Part shown: in pieces, positions 6,596-13,220 of the stretch
How the letters are laid out: each line of letters opens with the position of its first letter
How positions within the stretch are numbered: the first letter of the stretch is position 1
Origin: JAICLL01 sp035252155
Lineage (GTDB): Bacteria > Planctomycetota > Planctomycetia > Pirellulales > JAICIG01
DNA: 13,220 nt
Assembly (NCBI GenBank): GCA_035252155.1
Contig: DATFDL010000613.1
Span: 1 to 13,220 of the forward strand
Direction: 5' to 3'
Notes under the pieces: generated by a model
What the model was told of the DNA's origin: nothing
Databases searched by the model: none
Seen by the model: only the letters and a program-made list of their open reading frames with translations
Program-made: the position numbers and the translations under genes

Positions 6596-7585
6596 CTACC
6601 GCCCGACGACCCAGATGTTGCGAAACCGCACCGGGTTGCCATGGTTTTGCAAATGGAGCGGGCCTTTTTCCGCTCCTTCGCCCATCGTGCCGCCTGGTGT
6701 GCCGTTGGGCAGCTCGACGTCGGGCTGCACCACCACGCCGTTGTGCCGCACTGTGATTCGGGCGTTCTTGGTCTTCTTGCCAGACGCGTCGTATTTGGCC
6801 GCCGTGAAGTCGATGTCGTAGGTCTGCCAGACCAGCGGCGGGTAGCACATGTTCACGTCGGGATCGCGGATGGTGTAGAGGCCGCCGCATTCGTTGTTCT
6901 TGCCCGCCAGACCGAACGAATCGAGAATCTGCACTTCATACCGTCCCTGCAGATAACAGCCGCTATTGCCGCGGCCCTGGTCGCGGGCTTCGGGCATGAA
7001 CGGCAGCCGGAATTCCAAATGCAGCGTATGGTCGCCGAATTTGCGTTTGCTGTTGACGCCCTGGATCAGCAGCCCGTCGTCGGTGAGTTTGCCGTTTTCA
7101 AACTCATCGGCATTCTTGCCGTCGAACAACACCACGGCGCCCTGCGGCGGATCTTTGCCCAAGGTCGGACTTTTGCGTTCAACCCGCTTCAGCGTGCCCA
7201 CCTCTGCGCCGTCGTTGTTGGAAAGCGTCATCACTCCTTGCTTGATTCGGGCGGAACCTCGCTCGCCCCGGAGCGTCGTGACGCCGTCTTTGGTTTCGCC
7301 GCTGCCTTCGCGTTTGTTCTCTTTGTCCCAGCCATCGCCGGGCAAGCCGCCGCGATAGAAGACCGAATGAAACTTGCCCCCGCCCAGGGCGATGACTTGA
7401 ATACCCGCTTTGACGGGGCCTTCATCGGTGCGCAGCTCGCCGGTGTATTCGCCCTGCACGGCGAAGTCGGGTTCGGCCTGGGCCGCCTTCGGCTCGTCAT
7501 AGGTCTTGCCTTTGCTTTCGGCGGCGTAGACGGCGGTTGAGAGACCAAGCGCGGCGGCGATACAACAGAACACGCGGGGGAGCAT
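6596..7585 (-). CDS. Secreted DUF1080 (3-keto-disaccharide hydrolase-like) protein
   Basis: The 329-residue protein has a Sec signal peptide: basic residue R4, hydrophobic core about 5-19, likely cleavage after AVYAA near residue 22. It should act outside the cytoplasmic membrane. Residues about 40-135 form a small beta-rich domain (GEYTGEL, VIALGGGKFHSVFYRGGLPGDGW) often found before DUF1080 in planctomycetes. The DUF1080 concanavalin-like domain covers about 147-329: GAVVLFDGKN, LHLEFRLPF, GNSGCYLQGRYEVQILDSFG, ECGGLYTIRDP, a WQTYDIDF strand and the end GPLHLQNHGNPVRFRNIWV. Some members hydrolyse 3-keto-glycosides; whether this one does is unknown. AAGGAGA (7593-7599) lies 7 bases before the ATG. 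It is transcribed alone, divergent from the VOC gene. The family is usually expanded in planctomycetes, so paralogues elsewhere are likely. Confidence 0.95.
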   Translation of the reverse strand: MLPRVFCCIAAALGLSTAVYAAESKGKTYDEPKAAQAEPDFAVQGEYTGELRTDEGPVKAGIQVIALGGGKFHSVFYRGGLPGDGWDKENKREGSGETKDGVTTLRGERGSARIKQGVMTLSNNDGAEVGTLKRVERKSPTLGKDPPQGAVVLFDGKNADEFENGKLTDDGLLIQGVNSKRKFGDHTLHLEFRLPFMPEARDQGRGNSGCYLQGRYEVQILDSFGLAGKNNECGGLYTIRDPDVNMCYPPLVWQTYDIDFTAAKYDASGKKTKNARITVRHNGVVVQPDVELPNGTPGGTMGEGAEKGPLHLQNHGNPVRFRNIWVVGR

Positions 7586-7632
7586 TGATGCGTCTCCTTG
7601 AGGGCGAGGAACGTCAGGCGGGTACGGCGCTT

Positions 7633-7661
7633 ATTGTGATCGCCGGTGGGCGATGTTGCAA
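7633..7661 (-). promoter_or_regulatory. Candidate promoter of the DUF1080 gene with a palindrome in its spacer
   Basis: On the minus strand, TTGCAA (7656-7661) is separated by 17 bases from CACAAT (7633-7638); each matches consensus at four of six positions. The spacer holds an inverted repeat, ATCGCC-GGTG-GGCGAT (7639-7654), in a position where a repressor would block RNA polymerase. Transcription would start near 7626, about 40 bases before the ATG. This is a by-eye prediction. Confidence 0.3.
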
Positions 7662-7757
7662 GCGAGTATCGTGTGGGTCGACCCGGCACGAGCACTTCGA
7701 TGATGGCTATGACGTAACCGTCGGGTATCATGTATAGGGTCGTCAAGGAGAAAGTGG

Positions 7758-8180
7758 ATGCTGTCGAATCGATCGATCCCGTGCGCGACGGTAATTCCCG
7801 TTCTGGCGTATCCCGACGTGAACCAGGCTGCCACTTGGCTCTGCGATGCGTTCGGATTTAGCGTGCGTCTGCGCATCGGCACCCACCGTGTGCAGTTGAA
7901 CGTGGGAGACGGAGCGGTCATCGTGCGGGAACAGCGCCCCAACGAGGTCGACGCAGTGTCGGGCCTAGGACATTCAGTCACGGTTCGTGTTGCGGATGCC
8001 GATGCCCACTGCCAGCAGGCAAAGGAGCACGGTGCGCGGATTACACAGCAACCGGTTACCCACCCCTTTGGCGAGCGACAGTACAACGCGGAGGACTTTG
8101 TAGGGTACTCGTGGACTTTCTCGCAGTCGGTTGCGGACGTGCATCCTGCGGAATGGGGCGGTACGGCAGAGCAGCTCTAA
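7758..8180 (+). CDS. VOC-superfamily (glyoxalase/bleomycin-resistance fold) protein
   Basis: The 140-residue protein has the two beta-alpha-beta-beta-beta halves of the vicinal oxygen chelate fold. Half 1 (about residues 10-58) has VIPVLAYPDVNQAATWLCDAF, then GFSVRLRIGTHRVQLNVGDG. Half 2 (about 71-124) has GHSVTVRVADADAHCQQAKEHGARI and GERQYNAEDFVGYSWTFSQS. The closing motif, WTFSQSVADVHPAEWGG, is typical of the PhnB/COG2764-like branch. H43 and E112 are possible metal ligands by position, but this is inference. Members include glyoxalases, dioxygenases and drug-binding proteins, so the substrate cannot be named. AAGGAG (7745-7750) lies 7 bases before the ATG. It is a single-gene unit, divergent from DUF1080 and convergent with the next gene. 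A 7-bp hairpin follows the stop. Confidence 0.93.
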   Translation: MLSNRSIPCATVIPVLAYPDVNQAATWLCDAFGFSVRLRIGTHRVQLNVGDGAVIVREQRPNEVDAVSGLGHSVTVRVADADAHCQQAKEHGARITQQPVTHPFGERQYNAEDFVGYSWTFSQSVADVHPAEWGGTAEQL

Positions 8181-8186
8181 CAACGT

Positions 8187-8204
8187 GCGGGCAGACATGC
8201 CCGC
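8187..8204. terminator. Hairpin between convergent VOC and Cys-cluster genes
   Basis: GCGGGCA-GACA-TGCCCGC forms a perfect 7-bp stem with a 4-base loop, 6 bases past the VOC stop. No T-tract follows, so it is at best an atypical terminator or 3' stabilising hairpin. A hairpin forms equally from either strand. Confidence 0.4.
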
Positions 8205-8272
8205 GGAGGCGATGCCCGACGAAATTACTCACTTAGTGCTCCCGCGTCATAGAATTTGGCGAAAACGATAAG

Positions 8273-9031
8273 TCACGGGCCATCGGCGCCAGAGTCTCGC
8301 TCGGCCTGAGCCAGGGCGTCCGGCGTGATGAGGATGCCCTGGCGCTCGTAGCGCTTGCGCGAGCGGCTAAAGCGCACCACCACGGCGCTCAGCGAACTGT
8401 ACTTCCGAGCGCGGCGCGTCAGAGTCGCATCTCCGCTGGACAGAAAGACAAGATGGTCAAGCTCGGCGCAGGCCAGGCAAAGAGGTTGCTTCTGCTCGAG
8501 GAACAGCAACGAGCCCTTCAAGATTTCGGCATGGCACTCGCTGCACTGGCTGGCCGCACTTGTCAGCTCGTAGACGACCAGTTCCGGCGCCTTGTCGAGC
8601 CTGTCACGCAGCTTCTTTGCCTTCTTTTCCGTCAGCTCAGCAGGGGCGTAGCGGGTGCGGAAGAAGCGTTCGCGTTCGACGTCGCCGTCTGCCGTAACGG
8701 GCAGTACCACCGGCCCGTTCGGCGTCAACCGCTGATAATGGGCTTCCACCGGCGCCAATCCGTGCTTCCGGACCCATTCGTGGAAATACTGATAAGTCTT
8801 TTCCAACTTGGCCGGCCCGCACTGAATGTGCGGTTCGAGGGCAACATAATACGGATTGCCTTTCTGCCAGGCCTGGAAGTGAACCTGGTGCAGGAACAGC
8901 ATCTGCTGAAGCAGTTCCAGCGGGCCGACGGCGCCGTCGCGCTCGAGGCATTGCTCGGCCGCCCGGTAGACCCGCTCTTGCAAAGCGCCGGTTCCGCGGC
9001 TGCCCCCCAAACCTATCTTTGCTCGCTCCAT
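8273..9031 (-). CDS. Uncharacterised protein with CxxC...CxxC cluster, DUF2293-like C-terminus
   Basis: The 252-residue soluble protein has no signal peptide or membrane segment. Residues about 15-110 form an N-terminal region with LLQQMLFLHQVHFQAWQKGN and PYYVALEPHIQ. A charged helical stretch (about 118-150) precedes a Cys cluster, CSEC (163-166) and CLAC (185-188), spaced like a zinc ribbon or treble clef. The C-terminus (about 192-245) reads HLVFLSSGDATLTRRARKY, then SAVVVRFSRSRKRYERQG. I recall this pattern in proteins annotated DUF2293, but I am not certain of the name. The basic SRSRKRYER stretch suggests nucleic-acid contact, which is inference. GGGAG (9040-9044) lies 8 bases before the ATG. 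The DUF4058 gene ends only 32 bases upstream on the same strand, so the two are probably co-transcribed. No function is known to me. Confidence 0.85.
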   Translation of the reverse strand: MERAKIGLGGSRGTGALQERVYRAAEQCLERDGAVGPLELLQQMLFLHQVHFQAWQKGNPYYVALEPHIQCGPAKLEKTYQYFHEWVRKHGLAPVEAHYQRLTPNGPVVLPVTADGDVERERFFRTRYAPAELTEKKAKKLRDRLDKAPELVVYELTSAASQCSECHAEILKGSLLFLEQKQPLCLACAELDHLVFLSSGDATLTRRARKYSSLSAVVVRFSRSRKRYERQGILITPDALAQAERDSGADGP

Positions 9032-9063
9032 TCGGGACGCTCCCGGATTTAACTAATCCAATT

Positions 9064-9855
9064 CTATCGCAGCCCCTTCGCTCTGAGCAATTCATTTGCC
9101 CAGGCGGCAGTCGCTGAATCGAACGGCGGATCGGGCTCAACGGTGTAATCGGTCCGGTCATACCGGCCGTTGCGGTAGCAAAGCTCAATCAGCGATTGCA
9201 GATCAAGTGGCACGTCCTGATCGGTTTCGCGCAGCGGGATTTGGATTTTTGGCAATCGCTTTTCGATGGGGGCCCGATAGAACTCGACGCGCCGAGGACG
9301 CCAACCGCGCCGGATGTAAACTCGATATGGAGTTCGATACGAGCGTGGGATGCGGCGGCTCGGTACGTTGAGCACGTGACCGCCGCTTCGCAGCAGATCG
9401 ATTTCCACGAGGCTAATGCCGCCGTCATTCAGTTCTTTCTGCTTTTGGCGATAAAGCTGTTGTCCTTCACCGGGCAATTTGTTGGTGAGGCTCAGGACAT
9501 CGATGACGGTCACTACCTTGCCCGACGCGGCATCGGTGATCTTAATAAAGCCTTCCATGATGGGTTCATCGTCCAATTCAATCAGCGCGGGAGCTTCAAC
9601 CTCTTCGGCGACGGCCACACCGCCGGCTCCTGGAACCGTTCGCGGTGCTGGGTGCTCGACAACGCGGACGTCCGGATGAATGTTCCGCGTTGGCCCGTCG
9701 TCGGACTCGACGCACACGCGTTCCTCGACCCGGGCGAGAAGATCTCGCGGCAGCGATACTTGAAGCTGATCGCGAGCGTAGGTCACGAGTGAGTGCTGAA
9801 TGTCGAGCCAATGTTGCTCCAGGTACGGATCCATGCCGGGAAATGGACTGTTCAT
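9064..9855 (-). CDS. DUF4058 family protein
   Basis: The 263-residue protein opens with the DUF4058 hallmark NSPFPGMDPYLEQHWLDIQH, followed by the VEERVCVE and HPDVRVVE strands. Later elements are the FIKITDAASGKVVTVIDVLS strands; LVEIDLLRSGGHVLNVPS; YRVYIRRGWRPRRVEFYRAP; and the tail LRETDQDVPLDLQSLIELCY. Length fits the family, which is frequent in cyanobacteria and planctomycetes. The family has no established function. The VVTVIDVLSLTNKLPG and LVEIDLLR strands recall a restriction-endonuclease-like core, but I cannot confirm that. I chose the ATG at 9853-9855 because GAGGAG (9863-9868) sits 7 bases upstream and the hallmark starts there. An in-frame extension to 9915 adds 20 non-conserved residues. 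The Cys-cluster gene follows 32 bases downstream, probably in one transcript. Confidence 0.95.
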   Translation of the reverse strand: MNSPFPGMDPYLEQHWLDIQHSLVTYARDQLQVSLPRDLLARVEERVCVESDDGPTRNIHPDVRVVEHPAPRTVPGAGGVAVAEEVEAPALIELDDEPIMEGFIKITDAASGKVVTVIDVLSLTNKLPGEGQQLYRQKQKELNDGGISLVEIDLLRSGGHVLNVPSRRIPRSYRTPYRVYIRRGWRPRRVEFYRAPIEKRLPKIQIPLRETDQDVPLDLQSLIELCYRNGRYDRTDYTVEPDPPFDSATAAWANELLRAKGLR

Positions 9856-9945
9856 TGATCGACTCCTCGCGAAAACGCAGCAGTGGGATTGCAAAACCGC
9901 AACATTAGCCATCAATCTAATTGGTCACTGCACCTACCGCGACCT

Positions 9946-10746
9946 CTAGTCAGTCGCACTGTCAGGCGGGACGAGAACCAATTCGCGATCGCGGTCAATG
10001 GAAACGATGCCTGCACTGCAGATCGAAACCTCGTACTGGCGCAGCTTCTTGTTCTTGGCAAGACTTAACAACGCCTCGATCACACCCCCGATCTTATACT
10101 TGGTTGGAACCCGATACCATTCTCCAAAATCGAGATAGGTGATCGAAAGCTCCTCGTCGTCCCGCTCGATTCGAAAATCCATTGACCACCACGGTGATGA
10201 AAGCGTGTAGACCTTCGAGCAGCCGTCGCGAATCATGTCCTCCGCGATTCTAAGCAGGCGCTTTCGTAGCAACTCGGTCTCGCGCGACACGAAGGGCTCA
10301 AGCAGCGATGTGTGTTGCTTGAACCACTTATCGAATTTCTCTTGCAATGCTGGGAGTCCCGCTAGATCCGGTCTTCCGCACACGCCTGGGACAGAGTAAC
10401 TCGCCTCGCCTTCATCGATGTCAGGCAGCCCGCAACAACGCATTTCGATACCGCTAAGGAAGTTCTCAAAATTAGATGCAATAACCTGCAACTCGCCATA
10501 GGCGCCGATATGCACAATCGCCGGCTCGACCGAATGGTACCAGAGGGCAACCACGCCCCCATCGGGCAGCCGAAGGAACGGCACCGCATCGTTCATTGCT
10601 GATGGTTTCAGCCCGTAATCGTCGAGAGCGTTCCACTCGACTCGAAATTGAAGCTCGGCGCGCAATAAATCGCCGAATCGCGCCGGTAGCATACGGCCAT
10701 TGGGAACACGGCGTCGGATCTCGTCAGCACTCATCCAAGGTTCCAT
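9946..10746 (-). CDS. SUKH (SMI1/KNR4)-like protein of unknown role
   Basis: The protein has 266 residues from the ATG at 10746, or 272 from an in-frame GTG at 10764 that has GAGG seven bases upstream; the start is undecided. Residues about 50-100 look like the core of a SUKH/SMI1-KNR4 domain: AVPFLRLPDGGVVALWY, then PAIVHIGAYGELQVIAS and NFENFLSGI, the usual pattern of a displayed value strand followed by a 'FEEFL' helix. A helical segment (about 131-175) and a beta-rich C-terminal part follow (YTLSSPWWSMDFRIERDDEE, ITYLDFGEWYRVP), with a final IVSIDRDRELVLVP strand. SUKH proteins include immunity proteins against polymorphic toxins, but no toxin gene is adjacent, so that role is unsupported here. 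It lies 81 bases after the YgiQ stop and 90 before DUF4058. The family call is tentative; the ORF is convincing. Confidence 0.72.
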   Translation of the reverse strand: MEPWMSADEIRRRVPNGRMLPARFGDLLRAELQFRVEWNALDDYGLKPSAMNDAVPFLRLPDGGVVALWYHSVEPAIVHIGAYGELQVIASNFENFLSGIEMRCCGLPDIDEGEASYSVPGVCGRPDLAGLPALQEKFDKWFKQHTSLLEPFVSRETELLRKRLLRIAEDMIRDGCSKVYTLSSPWWSMDFRIERDDEELSITYLDFGEWYRVPTKYKIGGVIEALLSLAKNKKLRQYEVSICSAGIVSIDRDRELVLVPPDSATD

Positions 10747-10807
10747 GCGCGCCTTTCTGATCACCTACCATCCTCACGCGGCTCCAACCCATGGACACCG
10801 GTGGCAA

Positions 10808-10826
10808 TGGCACGCGGAGCGTGCCA
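10808..10826. terminator. Hairpin just past the YgiQ stop
   Basis: TGGCACGC-GGA-GCGTGCCA is a perfect 8-bp stem with a 3-base loop, beginning 2 bases beyond the YgiQ-family stop codon on the minus strand. No U-run follows, so intrinsic termination is uncertain; it could protect the mRNA 3' end. Short GGCACG/CGTGCC palindromes also occur in the element at 5793-5813. Confidence 0.45.
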
Positions 10827-10827
10827 G

Positions 10828-12810
10828 CTATTTTGATCGCCTGGCGTGTGTCGTTCGGTGCGGCCGGTACCCACCCTTGCCGCGAATGTGGTCGCCTTCG
10901 CGCTGTTCACCAAGTTCTGCATTCGCCTGGCGCCGGCGACGGTCGAGCGCCTCTCTGGGCGGCTGCATCGGGATCAGGCAATCGCAGCCGCTGCCGATGA
11001 GGTCTTGCCGCCCGGCCTGCTCCAGCGCCCGGCGGACCTCGAAATAATTCTCGGGTTTGAAAAACTGCAATAGCGCCCGTTGCAAACGCCGGTCGCGAAG
11101 GTGCTTGGCAATGAACACCGGCCGTTTGGTGAAGGGATCGAGCCCGGTGTGATACATGCACGCCGCAATGTCGAACGGGCTGGGGATGAAATCCTGCACC
11201 TGGTCGGGGCGGTAGTGATTGCGTTTCAAGAACAGCGCCAGTTCGATCATTGAATCGAGGTCGCTGCCCGGATGGCTGGCGATAAAGTAAGGAATGAGAT
11301 ACTGCTTTTTGCCTGCCGCCCGCGAAGCCTTTTTGAACTCGCGGTCGAAGCCGACAAAATCCTCCTGATCGGGCTTCTTCATGAGCGAGAGCACCTTGGG
11401 GTCGACGTGTTCGGGGGCGACTTTTAAATGCCCGCCCACGTGGTGCGTGACCAGCTCGCGCATGTACTCCGGACTGCGGCGGGCCAGATCCATGCGAATG
11501 CCCGAAGCCACCAGCACCTTCTTCACGCCCGGCTCGTTGCGAGCCTGCTTCATCAGGCCGAGGAGCGGGCCGTGGTCGGTGCCCAACAGCTTGCAGATGG
11601 TGGGATGCACGCAGCTCAGCCGGCGGCAGCGGGCTTCGACCTCGGGCCGCGTGCAACGCATCTGATACATGTTGGCCGTCGGGCCGCCGATGTCGCTCAC
11701 CACGCCCGAAAATTTGGGGTCGGACGTCATCTGACGGATCTCGGCAAGCACCGACTCCTGGCTGCGGCTCTGGATGATCCGCCCTTCATGCGCCGTGATC
11801 GAACAAAACGTGCAACCGCCGAAGCAGCCGCGCATGATCTGTACCGAGTCTTTGACGACTTCGTATGCGGGGATTCGCTGGTCACCGTAGCAGGGATGCG
11901 GGCGGCGCGTGTAGGGCAGTCCGTACACGCGGTCCATCTCGGACTGGTTCAGCGGAAAGGCAGGAGGATTTACGACCACCGTTTCGCGGTCGTGCCGCTG
12001 TGTCAATCGGCGGGCGTTGTAAGGATTCGTCTCGTGATGGGCGAGTTTCGTCATTTCGGCGAAGGCCCATTTGTCGGCCAAAACTTCTTCGTAGCTGGGC
12101 AGCGCGATGGTGTCTTCGGTCGGTGGCGTTTCACTGGCGCCCAACCGATAGGCCACGCCGCGCAAGTCGCGCAGGTCGCGCACCGTCTGGCCGGACGCGA
12201 GGCGATGTGCGATCTCGATCAGCGGCCGTTCGCCCATTCCGAAAACCACCAGGTCGGCCTTGCAGTCGAGCAGGATCGAGCGGCGGACCTTGTCGCTCCA
12301 ATAGTCATAGTGCGCCAGCCGCCGCAAGCTGGCCTCGACTCCGCCCGCGATGACGGGCACGCCCTTGTACGCCTCACGGGCCCGCTGACAATACGCCAAC
12401 GTCGCGCGATCCGGCCGCAGGCCGATCTGCCCGCCGGGACTGTAGGCGTCGTCGTTGCGCACTTTGCGGTTGGCGGTGTAGTGGTTGATCATCGAGTCCA
12501 TGTTGCCCGCGCTGATGGCGAAGCACAGCCGCGGCTTGCCGAACGTGCGCCATGCCTCACATGAGCGCCAGTCGGGCTGGCTCAGAATCGCCACCCGAAA
12601 ACCTGCGGCCTCGAGCAATCGCCCCAGCAGCGCCATGGCGAAGCTGGGATGATCGACGTAGGCATCGCCGGTGACGAACACCACATCCACTTCGTCCCAG
12701 CCGCGCTCGCGCATTTCGCCGCGCGTCATCGGCAGCGGCCTTTGCGACGCCGCGGGCGCGCGGCTCGGCCGTTCGACGATCGGCAATGCGGTGTTCAGGG
12801 CTGTAGACAT
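10828..12810 (-). CDS. ygiQ: YgiQ-family radical SAM protein
   Basis: This 660-residue protein is a YgiQ (UPF0313) family radical SAM enzyme. It has the N-terminal region WDEVDVVFVTGDAYVDHPSF (about 39-58), a B12-binding-like segment with GVPVIAGGVEASLRR (150-164) and the iron-sulfur motif RGCFGGCTFC with C329, C333 and C336. The TIM-barrel region has SDIGGPTANMYQMRC, VLVASGIRMDLA, HLKVAPEHVD and the substrate-side block KKQYLIPYFIASHPG. The C-terminal part (QVQDFIPSPFDIAACMYHTG, CLIPMQPP) matches the family, with an extra basic tail. It should use a [4Fe-4S] cluster and S-adenosylmethionine in the cytoplasm; the substrate is not known to me. I prefer the ATG at 12808-12810; a TTG one codon upstream is also in frame. 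No Shine-Dalgarno is visible. Length and motifs are complete. Confidence 0.96.
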   Translation of the reverse strand: MSTALNTALPIVERPSRAPAASQRPLPMTRGEMRERGWDEVDVVFVTGDAYVDHPSFAMALLGRLLEAAGFRVAILSQPDWRSCEAWRTFGKPRLCFAISAGNMDSMINHYTANRKVRNDDAYSPGGQIGLRPDRATLAYCQRAREAYKGVPVIAGGVEASLRRLAHYDYWSDKVRRSILLDCKADLVVFGMGERPLIEIAHRLASGQTVRDLRDLRGVAYRLGASETPPTEDTIALPSYEEVLADKWAFAEMTKLAHHETNPYNARRLTQRHDRETVVVNPPAFPLNQSEMDRVYGLPYTRRPHPCYGDQRIPAYEVVKDSVQIMRGCFGGCTFCSITAHEGRIIQSRSQESVLAEIRQMTSDPKFSGVVSDIGGPTANMYQMRCTRPEVEARCRRLSCVHPTICKLLGTDHGPLLGLMKQARNEPGVKKVLVASGIRMDLARRSPEYMRELVTHHVGGHLKVAPEHVDPKVLSLMKKPDQEDFVGFDREFKKASRAAGKKQYLIPYFIASHPGSDLDSMIELALFLKRNHYRPDQVQDFIPSPFDIAACMYHTGLDPFTKRPVFIAKHLRDRRLQRALLQFFKPENYFEVRRALEQAGRQDLIGSGCDCLIPMQPPREALDRRRRQANAELGEQREGDHIRGKGGYRPHRTTHARRSK

Positions 12811-12909
12811 CAAAATTTGGGCACGAACGCAAAAACTTTCGATGGCTGGGGCAGAGCCTTAGCGATGCCCCGGCAGTCGCGGCGCTGAGCGAGTCTGCAT
12901 CTGCATTGT

Positions 12910-12970
12910 AGACGGCTGAACCGCCGGTGGGCTATGGGCAGGTAGCCCCGGCCCTCGTGGCCGGCCGTCT
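12910..12970. repeat. Three-way-junction-like palindromic repeat
   Basis: The outer arms AGACGGC (12910-12916) and GCCGTCT (12964-12970) enclose two adjacent hairpins: GGGCTA/TAGCCC (12929-12934 and 12943-12948) and CGGCC/GGCCG (12949-12953 and 12959-12963). The complementarity is exact in each stem. The shape resembles REP/BIME-like or small mobile elements rather than a known riboswitch; no gene lies immediately downstream in the plus direction inside the window. Confidence 0.5.
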
Positions 12971-12976
12971 TCAGTT

Positions 12977-13082
12977 CGTAGGGTGGGCGGAGCGAAGCGA
13001 GTCCCCATACGCGTCACGTTAAGCGGGCGGCCACCTTCTTGCTCTGTAGGGAACGCCCTCCGTGGCAATCCCGTTCGGTACG
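12977..13082. repeat. Second copy of the CGTAGGGTGGGC repeat family, degraded
   Basis: CGTAGGGTGGGC (12977-12988) is the same motif found at the arms of the element at 5749-5869. Together with GTCCCCATACG (13001-13011) it forms an imperfect inverted repeat around GGAGCGAAGCGAG. A further imperfect hairpin follows at about 13048-13071 (GGGAACGCC and GGCAATCCC). This looks like a decayed or composite dispersed repeat. Confidence 0.5.
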
Positions 13083-13220
13083 ACATTTTATCCGTTCCTT
13101 AGGGGATAGGGTACGGCGAGATGATAGTTTGTTTTGAGATCTGTGGAGGTTCGTTGCTCCGTCTGGTGGCCGCTGCACGTCGTCCAGTGCGCAGCGTCAA
13201 GGTCCACGAATCGCGGCAAC

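Larger units (their letters stand above)
12811..13220. other. Gene-free right end with palindromic repeats
   Basis: The first 100 bases should contain the YgiQ promoter; I see no convincing boxes. The middle (12910-13080) is a cluster of palindromes, annotated separately. A 75-codon minus-strand ORF at 12859-13086 lies entirely across these repeats and is most likely spurious. At the right edge, a plus-strand frame opens at ATG 13121 and stays open for 33 codons to the end, but it is too short to judge. Confidence 0.5.

Noticed and set aside
1820..9031. A defence island joining the ATPase, MoxR and other genes
   Set aside because: The ATPase has its own promoter-like region, moxR-DUF58 is a common envelope-type pair, and no effector, toxin, reverse transcriptase, helicase or recombinase gene is present.
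11428..12564. 378-codon plus-strand ORF inside the YgiQ gene
   Set aside because: It is antisense to a gene with complete radical SAM motifs; its His/Arg/Ala-rich product is a typical shadow.
12859..13086. 75-codon minus-strand ORF ending in the right-hand repeats
   Set aside because: It lies wholly within palindromic repeats and is Pro/Arg-rich; such ORFs are a known artefact of translated repeats.
13121..13220. Plus-strand frame from ATG 13121 open to the window edge
   Set aside because: Only 33 codons are visible, with no good Shine-Dalgarno and no recognisable motif. It could be the start of a gene, but the window does not support a call.

Overview
The window looks like chromosomal DNA from a GC-rich planctomycete (Pirellulales-like). 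The evidence is the gene content: a secreted DUF1080 protein, a DUF4058 protein, a MoxR/DUF58 pair, a glycine-rich RRM protein and a YgiQ-type radical SAM protein. The intergenic repeats also fit, namely GTAGGGTGGG palindromes and tandem ACGAATGAC units. The taxonomic call is inference from memory of these families. I see no rRNA, tRNA, CRISPR array, transposase or phage gene.

Layout, left to right. (1) 3-596, minus strand: a small hydrophobic membrane protein cut by the left edge. (2) 864-1817, plus strand: a protein with two receiver-like domains, preceded by a candidate sigma70-type promoter and a near-perfect Shine-Dalgarno. (3) 1820-3277, minus strand: an ATPase_2/DUF234-type ATP-binding protein that meets the receiver gene tail to tail, with only 2 bp between the stops. 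(4) 3441-5707, minus strand: a two-gene moxR-DUF58 operon with an ATGA overlap. (5) 5749-5869: a MITE/REP-like inverted-repeat element. (6) 5891-6226, minus strand: a glycine-rich RRM RNA-binding protein with a long upstream region. (7) 6502-6580: a short tandem-repeat hairpin element. (8) 6596-7585, minus strand: a secreted DUF1080 protein. (9) 7758-8180, plus strand: a VOC/glyoxalase-fold protein, divergent from the DUF1080 gene. (10) 8273-12810, minus strand: a run of four genes in transcription order, YgiQ radical SAM, a SUKH-like protein, DUF4058, and a Cys-cluster (DUF2293-like) protein. (11) 12811-13220: a gene-free end with another cluster of palindromic repeats.

How the genes work together. 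The only clear functional unit is moxR-DUF58, an AAA+ chaperone with its membrane-anchored partner. DUF4058 and the Cys-cluster gene are 32 bp apart, both with good ribosome binding sites, and are probably co-transcribed. The rest look like unrelated housekeeping or lineage-specific genes separated by repeats. I do not see a convincing new multi-gene system. The most unusual material is the intergenic repeat elements, the degenerate tandem receiver protein, and the ATPase whose nuclease-like domain appears to have lost a catalytic acid.
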